A stretch of DNA of 64,000 bases, taken from assembly GCF_004114935.1 (NCBI RefSeq), contig NZ_CP022221.1, positions 7,957,001-8,021,000 on the forward strand, given 5' to 3'. The position numbers and the translations under genes were made by a program. The stretch's first letter is position 1. Every line of letters begins with the position of its first letter. The stretch comes from Bradyrhizobium zhanjiangense. Its GTDB lineage: Bacteria > Pseudomonadota > Alphaproteobacteria > Rhizobiales > Xanthobacteraceae. The notes below the pieces were generated by a model. That model saw nothing but the letters and a program-made list of their open reading frames with translations. It ran no database searches and was not told the origin of the DNA. Shown here in pieces: positions 12,247 through 21,139 of the stretch.

Positions 12247-13569
12247 TCAGAAGCCCTCGCGTAGCCATCGTCCGACCCTTCCAAAATATCCGCCGGTCCC
12301 TGTCTTGACCTGCTGCCGCGTATGCCGCGGTTCGACATGTTCGAGGTGAACATATTGCGGGTAGACGAGAAGTCCGGCCGGCACCGCGAACGCGGCGTTC
12401 TTCGCCTCGTTGGGCAGCCGGCCGAAACCGAGCGGACGTCCGACCCGCACGGGCCGGCCGAGAATCTGGGTGCCGAGCTCGACGAGGCCGGTCAGCTGCG
12501 AGGCGCCACCCGAGAGCACGACGCGGCCGTTGGGCTCTGAGGCGAAGGGCGAATCCTTCAGCTTGTCCCGAACCATTTCGAAGACTTCCTCGGCACGGTG
12601 CTTGACGATGTTCGCGATAGTGGCGCGGGAGACGATCTGCGGCAGATCCTGCTCGTCACCGGCTGTCGGCACAGACATCAGCTCACGCGAGTCCGATCCG
12701 CCGGTGATGACGGTCCCATATAAAGTCTTGATTCGCTCGGCATCGGCAATGGTCGCGGAGAGTCCGCGCGCGAGATCCATCGTGATGTGTTGCCCGCCGA
12801 CCGCAAAACCGGCCGCATGCACGAAACGGCCGCCGGAATAGACCGCGATCGTGGTGGTGCCGGCACCCATCTCGACGACGGCGGCGCCGAGATCGGCCTC
12901 GTCGTCGGTCAGCACCGACAGGCCGGCCACATAGGGGCTCGCGGCCATCGCTTCGACATTGATGTGGCAGCGTTCCACCGCCAGCATCAGGTTCCGTGCC
13001 ACGGTGGCGTCGCAGGTGACGACGTTCATGTCGACGCCGAACTGGTGCGCAACCATGCCGCGGGGATCGCGGATGCCTTTGACGCCATCGAGCGTGTAGC
13101 CGACCGGCAGGGCGTGCAGCACAGTGCGGCCTTCGCCGGTGGCATGGCGCATGCCGGTGGAGGTGACGCGGCTGACGTCCGCCTGAGTCACGGCGCCGCC
13201 GCGGATGTCGGCGGCGGCCTCGACCAGCTGGCCGGCGGGCCGGCCACCGGACACGGACAGCAGCACGGACTCGACCCGCACCTTGGCCATCTTCTCCGCG
13301 AGCCCGACGGCCTGGCGCACCGCCTGCTCACATTCGGTAAGATCGATCACCGCGCCGGCTTTCATGCCGCGCGACTGGATCTGGCTGTATCCGATCAATT
13401 CCACCGCGTGGGTGCGGCCGCGCAGCGCATCGCTCGGCGGCGACGGCTTCAGCCGCGCGATCATGCAGGCGATCTTGCTGGTGCCGATATCGAGGCAGGC
13501 GACGATGCCGCCGCGCTTGTGCGGCATCGGGCGTGTCTTCGGCGTCTGGGTGCGATCGAGACCGGTCAT
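12247..13569 (-). CDS. ftsA: Cell division protein FtsA
   Basis: FtsA is the actin-like ATPase that tethers FtsZ to the membrane and recruits later division proteins. The 440-aa protein has the phosphate-binding motif GGIVACLDIGTSKIACM near residues 20-36, the SHS2 (1C) domain after about 100, further actin-family motifs (VVEMGAGTTTIAVY, VVLSGGASQLTGL), and ends in an amphipathic segment (YFGRVGRWLREGF) suited to membrane binding. It overlaps ftsQ by 4 bp (ATGA), so the pair is translationally coupled. The 90-bp gap before ftsZ leaves room for an extra ftsZ promoter. Confidence 0.97.
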   Translation of the reverse strand: MTGLDRTQTPKTRPMPHKRGGIVACLDIGTSKIACMIARLKPSPPSDALRGRTHAVELIGYSQIQSRGMKAGAVIDLTECEQAVRQAVGLAEKMAKVRVESVLLSVSGGRPAGQLVEAAADIRGGAVTQADVSRVTSTGMRHATGEGRTVLHALPVGYTLDGVKGIRDPRGMVAHQFGVDMNVVTCDATVARNLMLAVERCHINVEAMAASPYVAGLSVLTDDEADLGAAVVEMGAGTTTIAVYSGGRFVHAAGFAVGGQHITMDLARGLSATIADAERIKTLYGTVITGGSDSRELMSVPTAGDEQDLPQIVSRATIANIVKHRAEEVFEMVRDKLKDSPFASEPNGRVVLSGGASQLTGLVELGTQILGRPVRVGRPLGFGRLPNEAKNAAFAVPAGLLVYPQYVHLEHVEPRHTRQQVKTGTGGYFGRVGRWLREGF

Positions 13570-14588
13570 GCGGAATCCCCGGCCTTCTTTTTCTTCTTAT
13601 CCTTGAACTGCTCCTCGCGCGCCTTGGCGGCGTCGTCGGACAGCTGCACCACCAGACGATCGGGCAGGCGCATGTCGACGGCGACGATGTCGCGGGAGAA
13701 CAGCCTATCGTCCTTGTCGAGCTTGGACAGCATCGCAAGGGCGTTGCCGACATCCTGCTCGGGCAGGCGGATGTCGAGGCCGTCCTTGAGCCTCAGGTTC
13801 CAGCGCCGCTCGCCGACGAAGATCGCGGCCTTCGTCACCGAATTGACCTGCGGGTAACGCGCCAGCAGGGCGAGGAAATCGCGGGCCTGGGTGTCGGCGC
13901 CCTTGCCGACCACGAGCGGCAACGACAGGAAGCGGCGGGAGACATAGGGTTCGAGCACGGCACCGTCATCGGCGATGACGGAGAGCCGGCCGGCCTCCTG
14001 CCACAGCGCGAATGCCTTGCGCTCGGTGAGCTCGATCATAAGCTGGCCCGGATAGAGCTTCAGCACGGTCGCGTCCGCAATCCAGGGATTGGCCTTGAGC
14101 TTGTCGCGCACCGCGTCGGCGTCGAGGAACAGCAGCGAGGAGCGGCCGCTGACGCCGCCGATCGCGAGGATCTCGTCCTGGGTGAGCTGCTTGCGGCCGT
14201 TGATCACGACGGAGGTGATGCGGAAGCCGGCGGAATTGGCCAGCGCATTGCGGGCGTCGTTGACCGCGGTGATGAAATCCTGGAGATGGCCGCCCTTGAC
14301 GATGCCGAAGCCGCAGCTTCCGATCAGGAGCAGCACGGTCATGCTGATCCCGACCCGGCGCGGCAGATAGCGCTCGACCAGCGCGACCATGCGCGGCGGT
14401 GGTTCGCGCTCGACGACGGCCCTGGCCTTGGTCTTGGCCTTGTCCTTGGCGGCGGCGCGCGCCTCGGCGCGCTTGTCCTGCACCCACTCGCGCAGAAGCA
14501 CGACCGCTCCGATAGCGGCCGCCTTCAGGTCAGCTTGGGGCCTCAGCGATCTCAGAAACGACCGGGTGAGGCTTCCTGCACCATCCAT
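13566..14588 (-). CDS. ftsQ: Cell division protein FtsQ
   Basis: FtsQ is a bitopic inner-membrane protein that links early and late divisome proteins through its periplasmic domain. In the 340-aa product a basic, Lys/Arg/Ala-rich cytoplasmic region of about 78 residues precedes one membrane helix (about 80-97, ISMTVLLLIGSCGFGIV). A POTRA domain follows (about 125-200), then the FtsQ beta domain. The last residues are a Lys run (KDKKKKK). It overlaps ftsA by 4 bp. The 351 bp upstream, between ftsQ and ddl, have no gene but carry a tandem repeated motif, so a local promoter is likely. Confidence 0.95.
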   Translation of the reverse strand: MDGAGSLTRSFLRSLRPQADLKAAAIGAVVLLREWVQDKRAEARAAAKDKAKTKARAVVEREPPPRMVALVERYLPRRVGISMTVLLLIGSCGFGIVKGGHLQDFITAVNDARNALANSAGFRITSVVINGRKQLTQDEILAIGGVSGRSSLLFLDADAVRDKLKANPWIADATVLKLYPGQLMIELTERKAFALWQEAGRLSVIADDGAVLEPYVSRRFLSLPLVVGKGADTQARDFLALLARYPQVNSVTKAAIFVGERRWNLRLKDGLDIRLPEQDVGNALAMLSKLDKDDRLFSRDIVAVDMRLPDRLVVQLSDDAAKAREEQFKDKKKKKAGDSA

Positions 14589-14841
14589 TGCACGAGCTCG
14601 TCAACAAGTTTGGCCGCGACATCGCGCGGGTCCTGGCGAACATGACGTCTCGGACTTGCCGGGCCGGGTGCTGGTCTTCAGCAGAAGAAAACCTCTCCCC
14701 TTCAAAGCGTTCGCTGGAGGTGACATCACCGCAAACAGCTCACGCGCCGGCAGCCAAAGCGCCATATGCGCCGCCAGCGTTAACCTTCGGACGTCCTGGT
14801 AAACAAAAGGTAAAATTCGTTAACGCGGGATGCTTTTTGCC

Positions 14842-14881
14842 CCGCGATATCTGGCACTTATGCCGCGATATCCGGCATTTT
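14842..14881. promoter_or_regulatory. Tandem 19-nt motif with 21-bp period upstream of ftsQ
   Basis: CCGCGATATCTGGCACTTA (14842-14860) and CCGCGATATCCGGCATTTT (14863-14881) are direct repeats whose starts are 21 bp apart. Each contains the palindrome GATATC. They lie in the 351-bp gap between the ddl stop (14940) and the ftsQ start (14588). A pair of sites two helical turns apart is typical of cooperative repressor binding, but no factor can be named. I see nothing else in this gap. Confidence 0.4.
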
Positions 14882-14939
14882 ACCGGTTTTGGACCCGAAA
14901 TCGGGCCGTTTCGGCCTTTCGGCCGTTAACCAGTCCTAA

Positions 14940-15932
14940 TTATTTCCGGGCCCGCTGCTCGGCGAGCTCGATCAGGCCACGCAGGAAGTCGACGAACGCG
15001 ATGCCCTCGGCCTTCAGCGCCTTGGGGTAGAGCGAAGAGTTCGTCAGCCCGGGGAGCGTGTTGGTTTCGAGATAAATGAGGCCCCTGTCCGAGACGATGA
15101 AGTCCGAGCGGGAATAGCCGACACAGGACATCGCCCGATGCGCCGCCATCGCCTGCTCCTTCAGCGCGGCGGTGATCTCGGGTGCGAAACGGCCGGGGCA
15201 GATCTCCTGGGTCGACTTCAAAAGATATTTTGCGGCGTAGTCGAAATTGCCCTCGCCCGGAATGATCTCGATCGGCGGCAGCGCGATGATCGAGCCATCG
15301 GTGCGCTCCAGCACGCCGCAGGTCGCCTCGACGCCGGCGACGTAGGGCTCGATGACGTACTCCTCGTGCTTCGCCGCGTTGCGGACGGCGACGAGATCCT
15401 GCTTGGCGTTGACGAAGATAAGGCCGTAGCTTGATCCGTCCCGCGCCGGCTTTGCGATCAGCCGACCATATTCGGCGAAAGCCTCGTCAATGTTGTCGAG
15501 CGCGACGTTTGCCGGCGGCGTCACGCCGCCGAGCGCAGCGAAGTGCTTGGCCGCGATCTTGTCAAAGGCGAGATGCGAGGAGGCCGAGCCCGATCCGGTG
15601 AAGGCCACGCCGCGCGCCTCGCACATCACCTGCAATTCGCCGTTCTCGGCGCGCCCGCCATGCAGGCCGAGCACCAGCACCCGGCCTTCCGCCTTGGCCT
15701 GGTCGAGCGCCTGCGCCAGCGGAATGCCACGCGTGCCGGGCTTGAACTCGTCCTCGAACGGACGGGCATGTTCGAGCAGTTGTTTCGACTGCACGACATG
15801 CACCTTGTCCTCGACGTCCCACCACCACAGATCGGCCTCGGGCAGCGCCTGATGCAGCGCCTGGGCTGAGGCGACCGAAACCAGACGTTCGCGGTTGGAG
15901 CCGCCGAAGAGGATGGTGATGCGCATGTTCAT
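14940..15932 (-). CDS. ddl: D-alanine--D-alanine ligase
   Basis: Ddl joins two D-Ala residues with ATP to make the dipeptide for the peptidoglycan stem peptide. The chosen start at 15932 (MNMRITILFGGSN) follows GGAGAG at about 11 nt. The ATG at 15926 is an alternative, and the frame is open to 16037 only by reading through a palindromic repeat. The 330-aa protein has the N-terminal strand and Gly loop ITILFGGSN, the ATP-grasp substrate loop LGLHGGRAENGELQ, and the metal-binding region YLETNTLPGLT near the C-terminus. It is separated from murB by a 128-bp palindromic element and from ftsQ by 351 bp. Confidence 0.92.
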   Translation of the reverse strand: MNMRITILFGGSNRERLVSVASAQALHQALPEADLWWWDVEDKVHVVQSKQLLEHARPFEDEFKPGTRGIPLAQALDQAKAEGRVLVLGLHGGRAENGELQVMCEARGVAFTGSGSASSHLAFDKIAAKHFAALGGVTPPANVALDNIDEAFAEYGRLIAKPARDGSSYGLIFVNAKQDLVAVRNAAKHEEYVIEPYVAGVEATCGVLERTDGSIIALPPIEIIPGEGNFDYAAKYLLKSTQEICPGRFAPEITAALKEQAMAAHRAMSCVGYSRSDFIVSDRGLIYLETNTLPGLTNSSLYPKALKAEGIAFVDFLRGLIELAEQRARK

Positions 15933-15952
15933 AGTTCGCAATCTCTCCAGTT

Positions 15953-16080
15953 CGTCATTCCGGGGCGCGACGAAGTCGCGAGCCCGGAATCCATTCATCC
16001 ACGAACACCGCCGCCCGATGGATTCTCCGATGCGCAATTGCGCATCGTAGCTCTCGCTTCGCGAGCCCAGGAATGACGGT
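15953..16080. repeat. Dispersed palindromic repeat, family C (copy 1), inside the dcw cluster
   Basis: GTCATTCCGGGGCGCGACGA near the left end pairs imperfectly with the right end CTCGCGAAGCGAGAG...GGAATGAC region, with inner arms CGGAATCCATTCATC and GATGGATTCTCCGATG. The element fills the space between ddl and murB and ends 2 nt from the murB stop. Its fold could cause partial termination or mRNA processing between the two genes. Confidence 0.75.
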
Positions 16081-16082
16081 GT

Positions 16083-17000
16083 TCATGAAACCCCGATCCG
16101 CTTGATTTCCCAGTGTAGCTCAATTCCGGAATTGGCTTTCACGCGTTCGCGCACCGTCTCGCCCAGCGTCTCGATATCGTGCGCGGTGGCCTCGCCCGTG
16201 TTGATCAGGAAATTGCAGTGCATCTCCGAGACCTGCGCGCCGCCGACGCGCAGGCCGCGGCAGCCGGCAGCATCAATCAGCTTCCAGGCGGAATGGCCGG
16301 GCGGGTTCTTGAAGGTCGAGCCGCCGGTCTTCTCGCGGATCGGCTGCGCGGTCTCGCGATGGGTTTGCACCTCTGCCATGCGCGCGCGGATCGCATCACT
16401 ATCCCTGATCTCGCCGCGAAAGCGCGCGGAGGTGAAGATGATGGAGGGATCGACGCCGCTGTTGCGGTAGACGAACTTCATGTCGGCGTTGGAGAACACG
16501 TGCTTGCCGCCGTCGCGCCCGACGCCCCTCGCCTCGATCAGGACGTCCTTGGTCTCCCCGCCATTGGCGCCCGCATTCATGCGCAGCGCGCCGCCGATCG
16601 TGCCGGGAATGCCGAAATAGAATTCGAGCCCGCCGATATTGGCGGACACCGCAACTTCCGCCGCGCGCTTGTCGAGCGCCGCCGCGCCCGCGGTGACGAC
16701 ATCGCCGCTCGCGCTCGTCTCGCCGAAGGCGCGCGGTGCGAGACGAATCACCACGCCCGCAATGCCGCCGTCGCGCACGATGAGGTTGGAGCCGACGCCG
16801 ACGACATAGACGGGAATGTCGGGCGCGAGATGCGCGAGGAAGTAGGCGAGGTCGTCTTCGTCAGCCGGGGTGAACAGCACCTGTGCCGGACCGCCGACGC
16901 GAAACCAGGTGAGCTCGGCGAGCGACTGGTTGGCGAGCAGCCGACCGCGAAGATCAGGCATCGCGGCTTTGAGCGAAGGGATGATGTCGGGGAAGCTCAC
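16083..17000 (-). CDS. murB: UDP-N-acetylenolpyruvoylglucosamine reductase
   Basis: MurB is the FAD enzyme that reduces UDP-GlcNAc-enolpyruvate to UDP-MurNAc with NADPH. The 305-aa protein is the short, type II form found in many alphaproteobacteria. The FAD-binding region ([15 protein letters not shown], then [15 protein letters not shown]) and the catalytic region with the essential Ser ([14 protein letters not shown]) are seen, and the protein ends in [10 protein letters not shown]. The start at 17000 lies 4 nt after the murC stop, so the two are co-transcribed. Confidence 0.96.
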   Translation of the reverse strand: MSFPDIIPSLKAAMPDLRGRLLANQSLAELTWFRVGGPAQVLFTPADEDDLAYFLAHLAPDIPVYVVGVGSNLIVRDGGIAGVVIRLAPRAFGETSASGDVVTAGAAALDKRAAEVAVSANIGGLEFYFGIPGTIGGALRMNAGANGGETKDVLIEARGVGRDGGKHVFSNADMKFVYRNSGVDPSIIFTSARFRGEIRDSDAIRARMAEVQTHRETAQPIREKTGGSTFKNPPGHSAWKLIDAAGCRGLRVGGAQVSEMHCNFLINTGEATAHDIETLGETVRERVKANSGIELHWEIKRIGVS

Positions 17001-17004
17001 CGCC

Positions 17005-18408
17005 CTACCCCAGCGCCTTCAATTCGTCCGGCAACGCGTACGCCCATTGCGTGATGTTGCCGGCCCCCAGGCACACGACGAGATCACCTGGCTTCGCCAA
17101 TCCCTTGACGATGCCCGCGAGCGCCGAAGCCGCCGGCAGCGGGATCACCTCGCGATGGCCGTGGGCGCGCAGGCCCGCGACGAAATGATCGCGATCGACG
17201 CCCGCGATCGGCACTTCGCCGGCGGCATAGACTTCGGCGACTACAACCGCGTCCGCATCGTTGAAGCAGGTGCAGAATTCCTCGAACAACGATTGCAGGC
17301 GCGTGTAGCGATGCGGCTGCACCACGGCGATCACCTTGCCGGTGTAGGAATCGCGCGCCGCTTTCAGCACGGCCGCGATCTCGACGGGGTGGTGGCCGTA
17401 ATCGTCGATGATGGTCACGCCGTTCCACTCGCCGGTCTTGGTGAAGCGCCGCTTGACGCCGCCGAAGCCTGCGATGGCGCCGCGGATCTTGTCGTCGGAA
17501 ACACCGAGCGTGTGCGCAACTGCGATCGCTGCCGTCGCATTCGAGGCGTTGTGCCGGCCCGGCATCGGCAGCGCGAGGTCGGCGATCTCGTGCACAGCCC
17601 CACTCTTGCGATCGCGGATGACGACCTTGAACTTCGAGCCACCGCCGCCCGCCGTGAGGTCGACCAGCCGCGCGTCCGCCTGCGGATTCTCGCCGTAAGT
17701 GATGATGCGACGATCCTCGATCTTGCCGACGAGGCTCTGCACCACGGGATGATCGATGCACATCACGGCGAAGCCGTAGAAGGGCAGATTCTCGACGAAA
17801 TGGCGGAACGCATCCTGCACGGCATCGAAGGTCTTGAAATGATCGAGATGCTCGGGGTCGACATTGGTGACGATCGCGACATCGGTCGGCAGCTTCAGGA
17901 ACGTACCGTCACTCTCGTCGGCTTCCACCACCATCCAGTCGCCGGCGCCGAGCCGCGCGTTGGAGCCGTAGGCGTTGATGATGCCGCCGTTGATCACGGT
18001 CGGATCGAGCCCGCCGGCATCGAGCAACGTTGCGACCATCGTGGTCGTCGTGGTCTTGCCGTGGGTGCCGGCAATCGCGACGCAGCTCTTCAGCCGCATC
18101 AGCTCGGCCAGCATCTCGGCGCGACGCACCACGGGAATGCGCCGTTCGCGCGCCGCCATCAATTCCGGATTGTCGCGCTTGATCGCGGTAGAGACCACAA
18201 CGACCTCGGCGCCGTCGACGTTCTCCGCCTTGTGGCCGACCGAGACCTTCGCGCCCTTCTTGCGCAGCCGGTCGAGATTGTAATTGTCGGCGGCGTCGGA
18301 GCCCTGCACGGCATAGCCGAGATTGACCAGCACCTCAGCGATACCGCTCATGCCGATTCCGCCGATTCCGACGAAGTGGATGGGTCCGATCTCGCGCGGC
18401 AGTCTCAT
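17005..18408 (-). CDS. murC: UDP-N-acetylmuramate--L-alanine ligase
   Basis: MurC adds the first stem-peptide residue, L-Ala, to UDP-MurNAc with ATP in the cytoplasm. From the ATG at 18408 ([20 protein letters not shown]) the protein is 467 aa. It has the N-terminal Rossmann glycine loop GIGGIGMSG, the Mur-ligase P-loop GTHGKTTTT and the [10 protein letters not shown] motif of the C-terminal domain. The 19-codon upstream extension is rejected because it precedes the conserved MurC start. murB follows after 4 nt; murG is 122 bp upstream. Confidence 0.97.
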   Translation of the reverse strand: MRLPREIGPIHFVGIGGIGMSGIAEVLVNLGYAVQGSDAADNYNLDRLRKKGAKVSVGHKAENVDGAEVVVVSTAIKRDNPELMAARERRIPVVRRAEMLAELMRLKSCVAIAGTHGKTTTTTMVATLLDAGGLDPTVINGGIINAYGSNARLGAGDWMVVEADESDGTFLKLPTDVAIVTNVDPEHLDHFKTFDAVQDAFRHFVENLPFYGFAVMCIDHPVVQSLVGKIEDRRIITYGENPQADARLVDLTAGGGGSKFKVVIRDRKSGAVHEIADLALPMPGRHNASNATAAIAVAHTLGVSDDKIRGAIAGFGGVKRRFTKTGEWNGVTIIDDYGHHPVEIAAVLKAARDSYTGKVIAVVQPHRYTRLQSLFEEFCTCFNDADAVVVAEVYAAGEVPIAGVDRDHFVAGLRAHGHREVIPLPAASALAGIVKGLAKPGDLVVCLGAGNITQWAYALPDELKALG

Positions 18409-18530
18409 ACTCTGTTCCCTGACCTCGCCGCCCCGAAGGCGGCATCTGGCGAAGGTCACGGCCAAATCAGCCGCGCGCCTTTCCTACTGGATGCCCCGCT
18501 TTAGAAGGCGATGACAAGGGCTTTTTCGCG

Positions 18531-19631
18531 TCAGATTCCCGCGACTTTGACCACGAGATCCGCCAGCCGCTCGGCCGCGTCGAGCCGGCCGGCGCCGCGG
18601 GCGGCTTCGGCCATGGCGGCAAGACGCGCCGGCTCGGCGGCGAAGGTGGAGATTTCGGCGGCAAGGCGGTCCGAGCTGAACTCGGTCTGCGGGATGCGGA
18701 TGGCGCCATCGACCTTGACCAGCACGCCGGCATTGGCGAACTGATCCTGGTCGATCGAGCCCGGCAGCGGCACCAGGATCGAGGGCCGCCCGATCGCGGC
18801 AAGCTCGGCGACCGTGCCCGCGCCGGAACGCGACACCACCAGATGGTTGGAAGCAAGCCGCGCCGGCAAATCCGTGAAGAAGGGTGCGAGCTCGACCCTG
18901 ATCTTGAGCTTGTCGTAGACCGCGCGCACGCGGCTCATGTCCTCTTCGCGCACCTGCTGGGTCAGGACGAGGCGGCTCCACAGCGCAGGCTCGAGCCGCT
19001 CGATCGCGCCCGGCACGATATCGGCCATGATGCGCGCGCCCTGACTGCCGCCGACGACGAGCAAGCGGAGCGGACCGTTCACTTCAGGCGTGATATATTT
19101 TACCGCAGCGGCCGCGAGGATCGCCGGCCGCATCGGCGTGCCGACGGTCGTGGTCTTAGCCGATAGCGCCGGATCGCGGTCGAGCACGCCGGGCAAGGAC
19201 GTCGCGATGGCGCGGACACGACTCGACAGGAACCGGTTGGCGCGGCCGAGCACGGCGTTGGCATCGTGGATGATCCCTGGCACGCCGGCGAATTTCGCCG
19301 CGACCAGCGGCGGCAGCGTCGGATAGCCGCCGAAACCGACGACAGCGACAGGCTTCAATCGCTTGATCAGAGCGTAGGCAGAGAGCGTGCCGACGGCGAG
19401 CGTGAGGCCGGCATAGGCAAGCTGGAACGGATTGCGGCCGCGCGCAGTCTCGCTCGAGACGACGTCGATCATGTCCTTGCTGAACAGCCCGCTATAGCGC
19501 AGCGCGCGCTCGTCGGTGACGAGGCGGACGCGAAAGCCGCGCCGGATCAATTCGACGCCGAGCGCCTCGGCCGGGAACAGATGGCCGCCGGTGCCGCCCG
19601 CGGCGAGAAGAATCAGGGGGGACGTGTCCAT
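18531..19631 (-). CDS. murG: UDP-GlcNAc:MurNAc-pentapeptide-undecaprenol GlcNAc transferase
   Basis: MurG makes lipid II by transferring GlcNAc to lipid I at the inner face of the membrane (GT28 family). The start at 19631 (MDTSPLILLAAGGTGGH) gives 366 aa with the N-terminal G-loop GGTGGHLFPA and the C-terminal donor-binding region VVSRSGAGTVAELAAIGRPS. The frame continues 17 codons upstream, but that part lies in palindromic repeat B2, so the extension is an artefact of repeat insertion. ftsW lies upstream across that repeat. Confidence 0.96.
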   Translation of the reverse strand: MDTSPLILLAAGGTGGHLFPAEALGVELIRRGFRVRLVTDERALRYSGLFSKDMIDVVSSETARGRNPFQLAYAGLTLAVGTLSAYALIKRLKPVAVVGFGGYPTLPPLVAAKFAGVPGIIHDANAVLGRANRFLSSRVRAIATSLPGVLDRDPALSAKTTTVGTPMRPAILAAAAVKYITPEVNGPLRLLVVGGSQGARIMADIVPGAIERLEPALWSRLVLTQQVREEDMSRVRAVYDKLKIRVELAPFFTDLPARLASNHLVVSRSGAGTVAELAAIGRPSILVPLPGSIDQDQFANAGVLVKVDGAIRIPQTEFSSDRLAAEISTFAAEPARLAAMAEAARGAGRLDAAERLADLVVKVAGI

Positions 19632-19657
19632 GACGGAGGCTTTTACAAGGTCTTTCT

Positions 19658-19746
19658 CGTCATTGCGAGCGAAGCGAACCAATCCAGACTACCTCCGCGG
19701 AGACAGTCTGGATTGCTTCGTCGCAAGAGCTCCTCGCAATGACGAC
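19658..19746. repeat. Dispersed palindromic repeat, family B (copy 2), between ftsW and murG
   Basis: CGTCATTGCGAGCGAAGCGA at the left matches the start of copy 1 at 3821. The inner arms CAATCCAGACT and AGTCTGGATTG pair, and the right end is TCGCAATGACG. It ends 3 nt from the ftsW stop and 26 nt from the murG start, so it lies in the intercistronic leader of murG. Confidence 0.85.
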
Positions 19747-19749
19747 GAA

Positions 19750-20901
19750 TTACGCGTAACTCCGCATCGCCTCGGCGCGGCCGCTCGCCTCGACCTCGGT
19801 GCGCGGACGCAGCCGCGTCAGCGCCAGCATCATGCCGACGCCATAGGCGAGCGACACGATCGAGGAGCCGCCATAGGAGATGAACGGCAGCGTCATGCCC
19901 TTGGCGGGGATGAGCTGGAGGTTGACCGACATGTTGATCGCCGCCTGCACGCCGAACAGGATCGCAAGGCCCGAGGCCGCAAAGCGCGAGAACATGTCCT
20001 CATTGGCATAGGCGCGCGACAGCGTGCGGATGACGACGAAGGCGAACAGCGCCAGCATCGCCAGGCACAGGATGATTCCGAACTCTTCGGCAGCAACAGC
20101 GAACACGAAATCGGTGTGGCTGTCCGGCAGGCTGCGCTTGGCGATGCCCTCGCCCGGTCCGAGGCCGAACCAGCCGCCATTGTAGAAGGCTTCCATGGCG
20201 GTATCGACCTGGAAGGTGTCGCCGGAGGCCGGGTTCATGAAGCGCCTGATGCGGCCCGCTACGTGGGGAACAAAAAGGTAGGCACTGAACAGGCCGGCCG
20301 CGGCGGCGCCCGCAAGGCCGAACACCCAGATCATGCGCATCCCTGCGATGAAGAACAGCGAGCCCCACACCATCAGGATCAGCATGGTCTGGCCGAAGTC
20401 CGGCTCCATCACCAGCAGCGCGACCAACATCAAGAGCAGCACCAGCGCCATCGAGGTCGCCGGCATCTCCGGCCGCTTGGTCGATTCCGCGAACAGCCAG
20501 GCCGCGATGACGACGAACGACGGCTTTGCGATCTCGGAGGCCTGGATGTTGACGCCGAGCAGCGTGATCCAGCGCCGCGAGCCCTTCACCTCAGGACCGA
20601 TCGCGAGCGTCACCACGATCAGGATGATGCTGACCGTGAAGATGATCAGCGCGCTGCGGCGGATCGCGCGCGGCGAGAGGAACGAGACGCCAAGCAGCAC
20701 CAGGCAGGACGGGAGGAGGAACATCACGTGCCGGCTGAAGAAATGGAAGGGATCGAGCCCGATACGGGTCGCAACCGGCGGGCTCGCCGCCAGCGACAGG
20801 ATCACCCCGGTCAGCATCAGCGCCAGGATGGCGCCCATCAGCGGCTTGTCGACGGTCCACCACCACTCGGAAAAGGGGGTGCGTTCTTCACGGGAGAGCA
20901 T
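19750..20901 (-). CDS. ftsW: Lipid II polymerase / SEDS protein FtsW
   Basis: FtsW is the SEDS-family glycosyltransferase that polymerises septal peptidoglycan together with FtsI. The 383-aa protein has about ten membrane helices. The SEDS signature is present: the extracytoplasmic loop GSRRWITLLG with LQASE-like IQASEIAKPSF, and the C-terminal PFISYGGSSIVSLAYGVG. The start at 20901 is MLSREERTPFSEWWW. It lies between palindromic repeats A2 (upstream, towards murD) and B2 (downstream, towards murG). Confidence 0.96.
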   Translation of the reverse strand: MLSREERTPFSEWWWTVDKPLMGAILALMLTGVILSLAASPPVATRIGLDPFHFFSRHVMFLLPSCLVLLGVSFLSPRAIRRSALIIFTVSIILIVVTLAIGPEVKGSRRWITLLGVNIQASEIAKPSFVVIAAWLFAESTKRPEMPATSMALVLLLMLVALLVMEPDFGQTMLILMVWGSLFFIAGMRMIWVFGLAGAAAAGLFSAYLFVPHVAGRIRRFMNPASGDTFQVDTAMEAFYNGGWFGLGPGEGIAKRSLPDSHTDFVFAVAAEEFGIILCLAMLALFAFVVIRTLSRAYANEDMFSRFAASGLAILFGVQAAINMSVNLQLIPAKGMTLPFISYGGSSIVSLAYGVGMMLALTRLRPRTEVEASGRAEAMRSYA

Positions 20902-21014
20902 GGGCGGCCGCTTTCAGACAGAGGTCCGTCCATTGGTCGCCGAGGTTGGTTACCGGGGGGTTAAGGAAGTGGGGGCGTTTGGAGATGATCTTCGCTGCCG
21001 CCACAAAACACATT

Positions 21015-21119
21015 GTCATGCCCCGCGAAGGCGGGGCATCCAGTACGCCGCGGCACCTCGGCTAAAGCACCGTCTCTGGGATACTGGGTCGCCCGGTCAA
21101 GCCGGGCGACGACAGCGGA
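21015..21119. repeat. Dispersed palindromic repeat, family A (copy 2), between murD and ftsW
   Basis: GTCATGCCCCGCGAAGGCGG starts the element. GCATCCAGTACGCC and GGATACTGGGT are the inner partners, and CGCCCGGTCAAGCCGGGCG is a second perfect hairpin at the right. It has the same orientation as copy 1 at 2295 and ends 20 nt from the murD stop. Confidence 0.8.
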
Positions 21120-21139
21120 GTGTGACGCACGCGTGTTCC

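Noticed and set aside
10402..12264. Plus-strand frame of 620 codons antisense to ftsZ
   Set aside because: Shadow of ftsZ in GC-rich sequence; no recognisable motif and poor start.
19516..20964. Plus-strand frame of 482 codons with His/Gln/Asp-rich product
   Set aside because: Antisense of ftsW and of palindromic repeat B2; composition is that of a mirror frame.
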